Shown: positions 1 through 12,400 of the stretch, piece by piece
Layout of the letters: each line of letters starts with the position of its first letter
Position numbering within the stretch: the stretch's first letter is position 1
Translations under genes and position numbers: made by a program
Notes under the pieces: model-generated
Told to the model about the DNA's origin: nothing
Databases searched by the model: none
What the model saw: the letters and a program-made list of their open reading frames with translations, nothing else
Assembly: GCF_000002995.4 (NCBI RefSeq)
Contig: NW_025062475.1
Span: forward strand, 5,584,187 to 5,648,186
Source of the DNA: Brugia malayi
Taxonomy: Eukaryota; Nematoda; Chromadorea; Rhabditida; Onchocercidae
Direction: 5' to 3'
DNA: 64,000 bases

Positions 1-682
1 GTGAAAATGATGTGCCTGATCTATTCTTGTGAAACGTTTCATTTTTTTTCATACTCAAAATGGATGAATCTTAATGTGTTTTTTAGCAATATCATAGTTA
101 CGAGAATGTGAAAAAAAACCCAAAATATCATCTATGTAACCATTAAGATCTTCTCGATGGTTAGTTGGTGAAGTATACTATGAAATTCGATCTCTATTTT
201 GCCTTTTTTTTTCGGTAACGACTATAGCACGTACTTACTGATAGTTTGTTCAAGCAAAACAGCACCATAGCCAATTCCAAATTTTTTCAAAATTTACTCA
301 ACTGGTAAGAAAATCCCTCACTAGCCACAAAGAAATATTCCGAACTAAATGTTGTTATTGCTTGTAAAGAGGACATGCACAAAACTAGAACGAACAAACA
401 AACAAACAATGAATTACTGACAGTTTCTGAAATGTTTTGGAATTAATGACAGACCAGAGTAATGTTATTTCTCGGGTGCGATGGTCAAAAGCCAATCGAC
501 ATTATTATTTTAACAATTCCTAAGAACGTTTCTGATGTATTTACCAAATAAATGACAGAAACAAATGAGAAAAAATTCAATCAATTAACGACTTTGAAAA
601 ATCAACTTTTGTATTCTGACAGAATTCTGGCGAATTTTAACTAAATATATTCAAATAAACAATGCCAATTTTGAAATTCAAA
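1..682. other. 3' flank of PRP19, AT-rich, with first copy of a 143 bp repeat
   Basis: No gene is visible here. The stretch lies downstream of the PRP19 stop codon, which is on the minus strand. Its only clear structure is the first copy (391-533) of a direct repeat whose second copy lies in the last PRP19 intron. Confidence 0.6.
391..533 (+). repeat. 143 bp direct repeat, copy 1
   Basis: This copy begins CGAACAAACAAACAAACAAT and matches 978-1120 over its whole length, with only a handful of single-base differences and no indel that I can see. It lies just beyond the PRP19 stop codon. The two copies therefore flank the terminal coding exon. Confidence 0.9.
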
Positions 683-3600
683 TCACTGTTGTGATGATGC
701 ATAGATGCGTAGCGACCGATCCATACCAACCGACAAAACACTGTGTGCATCACGTCCAAATCGTACCGATGTAACGGCATCCTTATGTTCCGTTAACGTA
801 GAAAGTACTGTCCATGGTTTAACATGTATCACTTGCACATCAGCCCCTGCTACTGCCAAATAAGTACCTGACTGATCGAAGCAAATTCCCGAAAGCTGCA
901 AAAATTAAACAATTTCAACTCAAACACTGCTATGATGGAACATACATGCATCACGATCTATCCGTTCCAATCAGTAACGAACAAACAAACAAACAATGAA
1001 TTACTGACAGTTTCTGCAATGTTTTGGAATTAATGTCAGACCAGAGTAACGTTATTTCTCAGGTGCGATGATCAAAAGCCAATCGACATTATTATTTTAA
1101 CAATTCCTAAGAACGATTCTAGCTTTCTTCATTAACATTGATGAAAAACACTTTAATAAGTGCATCATGAGCCCATCGATAAATATGTAGGCAACTCCTA
1201 AGACTGTTTTTTTCATAAAATAATACAATAATACAAGTATACAAGAAATTGTACTACTGTTTTATTTATTTCTAAAACAAAACAACAAGCCAGTTCAGAT
1301 GGACATAATTATAATTTTGGAACAGTAGTCTAAAACATAGTGATTTTCCATTATCCTGAAATTTAAATTCGAGTACTCTTCATCTTAATTTGAATACTTT
1401 TTATCTTAAATTTCATCCCAATTCCAACATTTCTTAAATTTAATCTGAAGAGTAAAAAAAAATTTCGGTGGCAAACGAACTTACCGTATGTTTTCCTTCA
1501 TTGATTGTCATTGTTTTGAAGCTCTTTAGTTTTCGTAAATCCCATAACTTTACTTCACCATCTTCTGCCCCAGTAGCCAAATAGTAACCATTTTCAGAAA
1601 ATGCGATTGCTTTCACCATACCTTGAAAAATTATGTTCTTATTTATTTATTTCACTTAAATTCAGTCACTAACTGCTCCCCCAGTATGCACTGCTCACAT
1701 TTCTCCATAACTAACAATCCATTTTTTCTTCGCATGTTTATGCCGACCGGAATGAAAAAACAAAAAGAAAATTTAATGGTCTGAAATAAATATAGAGCAT
1801 AGTAAAATATGCGACAAAGTTCAGCATGTTATTTTTATACTGTGAAAATCTGATAAATAAAAAGTCCGTCTTTTTGAAAAATTCTTAAAAACATTAACAC
1901 AACCTCATCGTTTCAACTTAATCTAGCATAACGAATAGTGCGACAAGAAGAAACCTTGATGGCCTGGGAAATTGGCAACATTAGTTTGCTCTTTCAAATC
2001 CCAAATTTTTACGATGGAATCTGCTGTTCCAGTACCAAAGATTAGACCATCTGGGTGGAACTGTCCACAGCAAATTGGTACTTTGTTTTTATCATCAGAG
2101 TGAACCTGAATTAAGTAAACACTGGACAATATTTAAAAAAATAGGCATTATTATTTTCTAAACACAAATGCATCTTTAATAACATCCATTAAATTGTCAT
2201 GAACTTCAACCGAACAACATCTTGAAGAAGTCAAAAAATATAAAGCATTTTAAAATATAAAAATCAAAATATTGATCTAGAACTTCAAACCCGGCTAATA
2301 AAACTTAAAGGAGTCTAGGAACCTTCAATTAGGGAAAGAAATTAGGAAAAAAAAATGCATACTCTGCAAAGAGTTTTTCCGGAATGAATATCAGACAGAG
2401 CCCATGAAGAATCATTCGAAACAGATAGGACGTAGTCACCAGTAGCATGCAAAGATATATCAGTGACAGCACTTTCATGAGTTTCAATTACATGACGACA
2501 AATCTCCCCTTTGATTGACCAAACTCGGACCTAAACTGCATTACAAAATAATTAGAGACTAACAGCAGAAACCTTCAATCTTGACAGCACAATACAATAA
2601 TTCATGAAGTTAGGAATCACAATGTTGGATGCCTTTTAAGAAAAAATCTAACAAAGCTAGATTTGCATCTTAAAACTTAACTAATTTTTTTTTTCTTAAA
2701 TTTTTCGGATGTATAAACAGTACCTGCCCATCAGAAGATGCCGAAAGACATGTGTCCTTCGTTGGATGAAGAATAACAGCCGATATCTTCTTTTGATGTC
2801 CTTTGAATGTTGATGTAACTGTTTCTGTTTCACTATTGAACAAAACAACACCCTTGTCGATCCCACCGGTCAATATCATATTGTCCTGAAAGATAATTTG
2901 TTTATCACACTTTTTCTTAAGAATTTGGCGCTACCGAGTTTCGTGGGTGATTTATCCGAAAAAACCCAATTAACATTTAAAATTACCTGAACGTCAAGAG
3001 CTGTCAATCCAGGCACACTTGTACTATGAATTCCAGTATGGCATGCTATCTGCATGAATGTCTTCACTTGCTCTGGTTTTGACAATGCTTCCGGCAAATT
3101 CTTTCCACGTTGTTTTCGTGCAACTGTTAAAGTAGCCGCTTTGTCTTGCAATTTTTTCAGCACCACTTCGTTGATTCCTTGCACACCTAATATAGAAGGA
3201 TTCTAAAAGTTCTCTAAATAAAAAATATAGTGACGAAATTCGAAGAGGAACTGGATGTCTTCGATATTTTAGTACTGTGCTGTTCCAAATTATTAAAATT
3301 AAATTAAAAAATTTGAAATGACACCTTCATCAACTGTTTCCATTTCATCCTGTATATTGCCAACATCAACCGCTGCTTGTGGTTTCAGTGTCGAAAGTGC
3401 CTCACGTGCTGCATTCAGTTCTTTCGATAAACGCGCAATCACACGACAAGCAGCATCATGCTACAAAGAAGAAGGAAATTTTAAGGAATCATTAAAACAT
3501 CTCAATGTTCTCCAAACTTTAACGTTAAGTTAATGTTAAAGTCAAAAAGGAAATTTCACACAGTGTTTAATATATTTCACAAACTAGTACTGTACAAGAA

Positions 3601-4156
3601 ATAAAACTTTAAATCAAAGCATAGTAGTCAAAAAGAAAAATATTATGCTATATTCATTGCAAAGTAAACTGATGCACTAACCTGATACAATGTGTGCGAT
3701 AATTCTTGACGTGCATTTTGGAGTTGTTCACGTAACATGAAACTGTTCAGCATACATGCATCCCATTCATCTTGCAGCACTTTCAGCATTGATGGTATTG
3801 ATGTTGCCGTGATAGTACGCGGCATTGCATTCGCCACATCAGTTTTGATTTCAACTAACTACGAAGCAGAAATGAATCAAAGAAAAAAATCAGAAAATAG
3901 AACACAAAAAAAAGCACACGATTAATATTTCCGTTGTAGTCATTGAATTTTCAAATTTTTTAAAGAGAAACCAATCCAAAATATTTATAATATTTACCTG
4001 ATCTATAGTAAGTTCTTCGTTTTTAAATGGATCAGTGCCATTTTCGTTAATATATTTCACAATAAGTCGTTTTTCAAAAATTCGCCCAGAAACAGGCGAT
4101 AGAACGGGTACCTCAGCTGGCTCACCACTGATTGAACACGTATACAATGTCGACAT
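683..4156 (-). CDS. prp-19: Pre-mRNA-processing factor 19 (U-box E3 ubiquitin ligase, WD40 protein)
   Basis: PRP19 is the core E3 ubiquitin ligase of the NineTeen complex, which activates the spliceosome in the nucleus. Nine exons on the minus strand join in frame: 4156-3998, 3858-3682, 3460-3325, 3186-2987, 2885-2724, 2530-2363, 2105-1955, 1621-1485 and 895-683. They give 500 residues, close to the roughly 504 of the human protein. The order is an N-terminal U-box (residues 1 to about 70, with [13 protein letters not shown] and ENGTDPF), a coiled-coil region (to about 135, with LQDEWDA and [20 protein letters not shown]), then a C-terminal WD40 propeller from about 225 ([40 protein letters not shown]). 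The start codon directly follows TTTTTCAG, a possible spliced-leader acceptor. The last residues, [13 protein letters not shown], match the family's usual end. Identification is secure from these motifs. Confidence 0.97.
978..1120 (+). repeat. 143 bp direct repeat, copy 2
   Basis: This is the second copy of the repeat at 391-533, in the same orientation and 587 bp away. It sits in the last intron of PRP19. The shared CAAACAAACAAACAA run at its start is a short simple repeat, but the homology continues through more than 120 bp of non-simple sequence. Confidence 0.9.
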
Positions 4157-6490
4157 CTGAAAAATGATGTAAGGACAGCTATATCTGAATCAGAAATCTC
4201 TTTACCAAGCACTGATCACGTGAGCATGCAGATTTTACAGTACAGTAATGGCAATTTCAACATCTTTAAAAAAATAACTTTCAAATGGCAAAAGTGTAAC
4301 AAAATGACCAACTTAACAAATGACCCCCAAAATTATCAATCCGGAATTAAGTAAGCTAAAAAGAACTTTAAGATTCCAAAATAGACTAATAAATAAAATT
4401 GATTTGAAAAGGAAAAAGAAAAAGGCGGTAGATAATAGAAGGTTTTACTTGGCTAATTTGAAGTGTCCTAATCAAAATTACCTAGATGAAAATTATTATA
4501 AAATAAATAAAGTGGTAGAATAGTATAGAAATAAAAGATGTTAAGAAAAAACGTAATAAAGGTTGAAAAGCACAAAAATATTACACAAATGCAACTGAGA
4601 TAGATGATAAAACAAAACAGTGAAGAAACTGAGAGTATTGTCGTAAAATGAGACTCTCGGGAGTAGGAGAAAAGAGAGCAAGGAAGAAAAAGCACAACTT
4701 ATTGAAGGTACTAATCGTGAAATATACTCCCTATCTTGGGCATGGATTCAATTTGATACTCGCGGTGATGCAAGTATGGTCACTGTGAAATAGTCAATCT
4801 CAGCTGTTCAAAAACATTTTAGCGGAGCAGGAATAATGGATATTGGATGAGTGGATTAGATATGAGTTGTATATACTATCTCCACATTTTTAGGATTTTT
4901 TCTTACCTTTCAAAAATTTCCTTTATTGATCTTTTCTATTAAAATAAGATTTAGACTACTCGAATATTAACAACACGGATAATTTAATAGATTATAATTT
5001 TGTCTGCATAATCGTGACTACCAAATTTTTGAGATATAGGTTGTTTCGAATACGACGAATCCAACGGAAGGTAATAATTATCGTTCTATTGACGTACAAC
5101 GTTATCATAAAAATAAGTAAACGTTGTAAATGTTTGAAGAAAAAAAACAAAAAATCCTTAAGAATTTTTGAGATATGGGTTGTTTCGAATACGGCAAAGC
5201 AGATGGCCAGTATTTTGCTGAAAAGTTTCAGACACAAATTTGAGTTATTTCTAAATTTATTCTTTCATCGCTTTATTGATAATTTCTTTATCTGATTATT
5301 GTATTAATTATGGATCATTTTGGAAATAAATTCAAGAAAATTTCGAAGTAACGTAAGGAATATCATATTTATAATAAAAGTTAGGTGTAAAGACATTAGT
5401 TATAGTTATATCAAATTTTCCGATTGTCCATATTGAGATAATCTGATATTTCTTAGAGATTTTTTTCTTCTCAAGCTTTATTTCTATAACTTTTATACTT
5501 TATTTCTATATCGTATATAATTTACTTATTCCCAATTCACGAAATCATAAAGCTAGCATATAACCATGAATAATCATAATCTTACAACAAACAATCATAA
5601 TTACATATTCTCATTCATAAAACATATGACACATGCCATTTAAAAACAAAATTAACCGAAAACAAACAATAAGAAATTAGAGTAAATCATAGTCGAAAAT
5701 CTTCAACACATCATCGCGATAGAATTATGATGAATTATGATAATGAGAAAATATCATGATAAAATCATTGTAAATCACTGCAATAATGCATCACTGATGA
5801 TTTCCTTTTATTTTTTCTTGAGATTCAGAATTTTTTTGTTACCTCAAATTTAGAAAGCATTTTTTTTTTTCATTAGAATTTTGTTTTTCTAAGGATTTTT
5901 AACAAAATTCATTGCTATAAATAATTGCATAAATATTCCTTTTGACGATGTTATGACAAGCAAATTATTTATTCATCGAAATTTTTCTCCTAATCGATAC
6001 ATCGCATCACAACAAGGTGCTTAATAATTAATTTCCGATAACACTGTGCTTAAACAGCCTATAAAATTATAGTGTTAGGCATTAAAAATGATAAATGGTT
6101 GATAATAAGATTTATGCTGAAATTTTGATTGAATGGAGGCCAAGTTTAGATGGTGAAAATTAAAAATTTGTCTAATTTTATTATGAAGATTGTGGAATAT
6201 GCAAATTTCTCATTTTGTAGCAAAACGAAATGTAGATATTACTTTTATAATTTCATTCTTTATGATGTTGAAACATGGAATGAACTAATTTACAAAATTT
6301 TATGAATATAATTTTGTAATTGTCACCTGATAATATTTCAATTTTCTCAGTTTTTTTTTTTTTTTTTTTTTTTCACACTTCATCGATCAATGGTAATTTT
6401 ATTGAAGTAATATATATTTTTTGGAGCAAAGACAACTTCGCCAGGATGAATAATAATAGTGTACTAATTCAATAATACTTCATTATGTTC
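4157..6490. other. Intergenic DNA between PRP19 and the SMP-C2-C1 gene
   Basis: I see no gene in this stretch. It contains a short direct repeat: the phrase TTTTTGAGATATAGGTTGTT near 5025 recurs near 5167 with two changes. It also has long A/T runs. PRP19 begins at its left edge and the next gene ends at its right edge, both on the minus strand, so the promoter of PRP19 should lie here. The short open frames are AT-rich and show no recognisable motif. Confidence 0.6.
6398..6403 (-). promoter_or_regulatory. Candidate polyadenylation signal AATAAA for the SMP-C2-C1 gene
   Basis: The minus strand reads AATAAA about 90 bases after the stop codon at 6491. The site is plausible by position only, because the region is AT-rich and the hexamer can arise by chance. 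Confidence 0.4.
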
Positions 6491-9400
6491 TTATATGCCA
6501 TCTTCAGAAATGAATTCATCGATTTGATTGTTTGTTAAAAGATATTCCCAATCAATATCTTTCGTTCTGAAATATACTTTGCTACATATGATCCCAGAAA
6601 AAAAAGAAGAAAAAAGATCTTTTTTGTGTTACAGTAGTCATTTAAAGGTAATTGTTCAATTATTATATGTGGTAATTATAATTATGAATTTCCCAGAATA
6701 AGCTTTATAGTTTCTCAGAATGAGCTTAGATGATATTTGGTGTTTAGATTCATTTCATAATTATGAATTTCCCAGAATAAGCTTTATAGTTTCTCAGAAT
6801 GAGCTTAGATGATATTTGGTGTTTAGATTCATTTCATAGATCAGATTGTCGAGCTCATCTGTAAATACAGTACAAATTGGAATACATAATGAAAATTTTA
6901 CATATTCAATTTGTCGACATTACTTGCTGTGCAATAAGATTCCGTTTTATAATGGCATGGCTTATGGCATACAATATAACAATCTATAAAGATAAAGAGT
7001 GGAATAGTTAACTGAACAAAATTAGAGATTATTTGATCAAAATTTTTTGAGGTGAAATTGAATACAACAAAATTAGTGTTAAAAATTTGGTTTTAATTAA
7101 GTTAACTGAAAGCTGAGTTGAACAGAATCAAAAATTAAAACAAATGTATAAAATATTTCCGATATTTTATTAACAAATTTTGCTGATAAATAAATGAAAG
7201 TCGTAATATTAAGATCAAAAGCTTGTCATTTATAAAAAAAAATAATTAGGCAATTTACAAGTGTCATTTTTTTTTTTGTTATTGTTATGAGCAGAACAAT
7301 CGAAAGTGAAAAAATATTTGTAAAGAGATAATTTAAACTGATAAAATCTTTTCTTTTCCTAACAAAAAAGTGAAATGAATTTTTTAACTTAATTAAATTA
7401 ATGAACAAAATAATTTTTCCATCAAATGTTCTAATTTAATTGAATCAATTACTGTGGTTTTTCTCATCTTTCCTCATCAAATCTTTAATGTGTAAATATA
7501 AAACTATCTTTCACCTCGACACTGATAAGCTTGTTTGGTAAAATTGCTTCGTCCAATTCGTTGATGGCATACATTGCAAGTCGTACCACTATAACAGAAT
7601 GTTAAAGCATATAAACTGAGAACGGAAAAAGAAAAGAGAAAATACGGAAGTTATTACTATTATCATTCATCAGATATTGACCTTCGACTTTTTACGGCAA
7701 CAAATGTATGATCGTTGTGAACATGCAATTTTTTCCCTTGCCTTAGAAGTTTTGTCGCTCCTGGCTCGTCTAATACTGCATGTGGTATCAGATAATATCT
7801 AAATTTATAATAATTTTTTAATTAACTGATACAACTTATATTGTCTATAGCTCCCAACCTGTTTTTACAACTTGTTTTACAACAAAATAAATTTGATATC
7901 TTAAATGATAAAATATAAACAACCGTTTTTGACCATTTTCATGCGTTTCAAGGAGTAAAGTACTATGCTGATAAAGGCTTTTGATAGAATGTTCCGATTT
8001 ATCACAAGATGATCCCAAATCATGTCGACTGCCTGACTTTTCTGCAACTCATTTGGAATTATTTGAAACATTTCAAGTTTATTATAGGTTTGTGTCATAG
8101 TTTATTAAAATTATGCCAAATTTTAAAATGATAAATATTTAAATAAAAAAAAGGAATGTCACGACATATTTCTTAAAACCGTTACCGAAGTTAATTTTTC
8201 ATGAAAATTTGCCTGAAAATCGTGTCCTTGATATATCTCGAGAAGGTGGTAATGATACAGTTTCTTCCATATCACCGCCCCCAGGTTCACAACTTTTAGC
8301 GCGTCGTTTAGAACGTCGACGGCCACTTAGACGGTCACGTAATTCGTTAAAGAATGAACGATCACGTTTTCGAACTGTCTTCTCTTCATTGTGCGTTTTT
8401 ACTTGGTCTGAACATTTTAAGACAATATTAGAAATTCTTTAATAATAAATTTTGATATCAATTTATTTCGAATACCAATTATTTGACGGAAAAGTTTTAC
8501 CATTTCTTATTGAAAAAAGATTATCTCATCAAGCCAATTCTAGAAAATTATTAATAAAATTTATTAACGCTAAAATTTATTAACATTATTATACTAATCA
8601 TTACCATGCTTTTATAATAGAATTACAAATACAATGCAAGTATTTTCTCCATTATTACAATAATAAATTAGAACTGCACTATTTATTATAAAACAAAGTG
8701 ATAACAAGGAGATCTCAGAATTTTGTTCATCCATAGCAGTTGATAGTATTTAAAACAGTTTATAATAAATAATCTAGTAATAATTAATAGCAATAATAAT
8801 AGTAATAAGTAATAACAATAATAGTAACAAATAACAATAAATAAATAGTAATTAAAAATTAATAACTAATGCCTAGTAAGTACTATCTAGTAACTGATAA
8901 TTAACAAATAAAAACAATAATTAATAATAATAGTAATAATAAATAATTTGATACGGTTACCTCTAGATTGTCTCATTTCATTAATTTCTTTAGTTTGAGA
9001 CACTTCTTCTGCTTCAGTCTTTATCAGTGCTTCTGCTTCTTGTTCATCATATCTGCAAAACTGTTCATTAATTAAATGCTTGATTTTAATGTGATAGTTT
9101 GGAATTGGAATCTATACAAGATCCTTTTCAATATTGCAACCTTGATTATCACTACTGAATTGCCAGTTCAAAATGTTTACCTGTGATAAGGATAGTTATC
9201 GGTGTCAATAATATGACGATCTTTAGTTCCGGTGATAAAATGTTGAATGTTAGTAGTGCTACTACCAGGTATCACATGTTGCTGCATTCCAACGGTTGTT
9301 GCATTACTAGCCTAAAAATTCTTTCTAAAATTTTGGTAAAACAAAATTATATGCTATACTTGAAACATAGCATGAACACAAAGTACCTGTGATAATAGTA

Positions 9401-12400
9401 TGAAGCATCAAATGACAGTGTTGACAGTCTTACCTGTTGATAACCTTGCCGTTCGTTCAATCCAGATGATTGCTGTTGAACCGTGATATCGTATGAGTGT
9501 TGTTGTTGTTGCATATCACTAACATCGATTCGTTGCTCATACAATGAATCATAAGCCTACAGAAAAAGCTATGTGAAAATCCAGAAAGTTGAATAATCCC
9601 ACAAATAATTTGATGAACCAATCACAGTGATTCATCTTTTATCATTTTGTCCTTTTAAGAATTTTCTCGACTTAATGTATCTCATTTATATCATATCAAA
9701 CTTTTCGACTTCTTAATTTAAAAGTTCGAATTTTTAATTCCTTTTATCTTATATACTGAGAAATAAACTTCAACATTATATCACATACTTATTTTAGCAG
9801 AATTTCTTGAATTTTTAATCTGGAAATTGTTTTTATTGGTGTTGTAAACATACCATAGGTGTTGTTGATGTTTGTTGTGCTGTCGTAATTCCTGACACTA
9901 GAGGTTGAGTCTTGTCGTTTAATGATTGCTTTAAAAAAAACTTAATTATTTAATCTCCTCTCTCGACTCTCTCTGTTCACTTTAATTATCCTTTCCAGAA
10001 CGTCAGCCACATTTTATTCGATTTGAATAAGTTTCAATATTATAAATTGGTTAAATCTAAATGATATAAATATTAATTAGTTTAGATATTGAACATTACA
10101 AAATAGTGACAAATAATGGAATACTTATTATTCAAACATCTTTTCTAGGTTGATGCTTATATTTTTTTAATTATTTGAACAGTAAGGTGTTGCATTGTTA
10201 CCTGTGAGACATTTTTCACGGTGACAGTTGTTGTATTCGTTGTTGTCATATCATGATTATCATACGCTCCAAAACTATCTGTTAAATTAAAATACTTTGT
10301 CAAGTTTTTTACTTCATTTTTTTCTGACACACTTCAGAAAATTTTATTAATCAACAAAAATATTATCCAAAAGCAGTGATTATCATAATATCATCCGTAA
10401 TGCTTTAACTATCATAATAATTGTCATTTTTAATTATTTAATTAACTAATTGTCCTAATGATTTTTACAATAAATATTAATAAGAAAACAAATTTCTTTA
10501 TGAAAAAAGTTTTAAAAAAAATAGAAGCATATATAATTAAAAAAAATCACCGCGTGGATCATATACTGGCCTTGTCGTACTGCTGTTTACTATTTCGTGA
10601 AATTGATTAGCACTATTTCGAATGATAGTTTGATCCAAATTTTTACCTATCGAATTTCCCATTGGATCATAGTAGAAATCGAACTGTAATGAAAAACATT
10701 GTTCTAACAAAGTGAGTTAAATTATATGATAATTAATGAAAAGACAACAGTAATGCATAATAGCAAAAATAATTGATTAATAAATCAATTTGATTTATAT
10801 ATAATTATTTGTTTTAATTAACAACTACGAAGTATGCGATAACTAATTTTACCTGTACGGTTAAATTACCCGTAATTATGTCATTTCTATACGGTCGCCC
10901 TTGCAGTTTTAATGTATGCAAAATATTAGCGCTAGAATGTCGCACTTCATCCAAGCTAACAATTGCAAGCCCTAAGAATCGATGATTTTCATGCTCCTTT
11001 TGTCCAGAATATCCAACATACTCAGTTGGAGCATTAAAAGAAGTATCGCTGCTACTACCTTCGTATATTTCAAATAGAATCTCCTCGGATGCTGGTGTCA
11101 AATCACTGAAAAATATTAGTTTTCCTCTTTTTTTTTTGATTATTTAAATTTAGATTGAATATTTTTGATAGATGAAATTAAATAGAAAAATAAATACTCT
11201 GATTGATTAGATAGAAAATGGTATCATTCAAATACTTTTTTTTTTTTCTAAATTTTTTTTTTATCATTCAAATACTTTTTTTTTTTCTAAATTTTTTTTT
11301 TTTCTAAATAGAAAACCAAACAGAGTGATTGAGATGAAAACAAAGTGTAACTCATACAAATCGAATGATTCTTCCCAATATGGGCTAATATTAAGTCCAT
11401 ATTTTGTTTGAAATTTTTGCGCTGGTTCATCCATTTCCAACACAACATATGGTTGATTTATTGCTTTAAAAAAATTCCCTATTAATTATTTGCATATTAT
11501 AGAAACAAATTCATTTTTTTAATCATTAAAGATCGCTTTTTTTGTCAAAATGCTAAGAAAAGTTAAAATTAAAGAACAAAAAAAGAATAAGAGTATTATT
11601 TGAACAAAAACGAGTAATTTTTTTCCTTAAAAACTTTTTCGCTAACTTAAAAATTAAAAAAAAGTTTTTCAGCAATATTTAAAAAAATTTTAAATAACTT
11701 TACTGATTAATTTATATATATATATACTTTTAAGCATTTTTTTTTCCTGAAATATCAATTATTTTGTTTTTAATAGATTAAACTCTATCTAAAATAGGAA
11801 TAAGTAATCGAATTAGAATAAATTCGGCTTTATCTTAATGCAATAAATGAAAAAAACCTACTGCGATCACCGCCGAGTCGTTGTGCTCGAATAACATTGA
11901 CACGCATTTTATTTAATACTGTTTGTGGCTTAGTCGTATGATTTGTTAACGGTAATTGAAAAAATAATGTAAAAGTTAATTCAAAATTATAAAATATTAC
12001 ATTAACGGAAAAGCATTTAAAATTATAAAATTTAACGCTACGAAAGTTTTTTGTATATTACTTACTCAAATTGTGTGGCAGTAATTTACCGCCTATGTGA
12101 TGTCTGAGTATTTAAAATTTGTATTCTTTTTTTTGTTTTTTAATTTCTAGAAAATTTGAGAATATAGTAGTTAAACAAATAATTAGAGAAAATAATAGTT
12201 TCGTTTATTTAACAAATTATTAAATATGGAATTACGTCCCAAATTTTCCATAAATTATATTTCATAATTTATAGTGATTATATTCAGGATTACATTTAAG
12301 ACGACTGCATAATATAATATTGATTTTATTTGGAACTACTTGTGTAATATCTTATACAATATTTTATATTGATTGAACTATTTAAACATATACCACTGTG

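Noticed and set aside
5014..5295. 93-codon basic open frame with an internal repeated phrase
   Set aside because: The repeat is a short DNA duplication (near 5025 and 5167). The protein is Lys/Arg/Ile-rich noise with no motif, and an equally long frame runs on the other strand.
11929..12393. Extra PDZ domain between SMP and C2 in the lipid-transfer gene
   Set aside because: The exons at 12394-12639 and 11862-11928 join in phase 0 and no open stretch between them resembles a PDZ domain.
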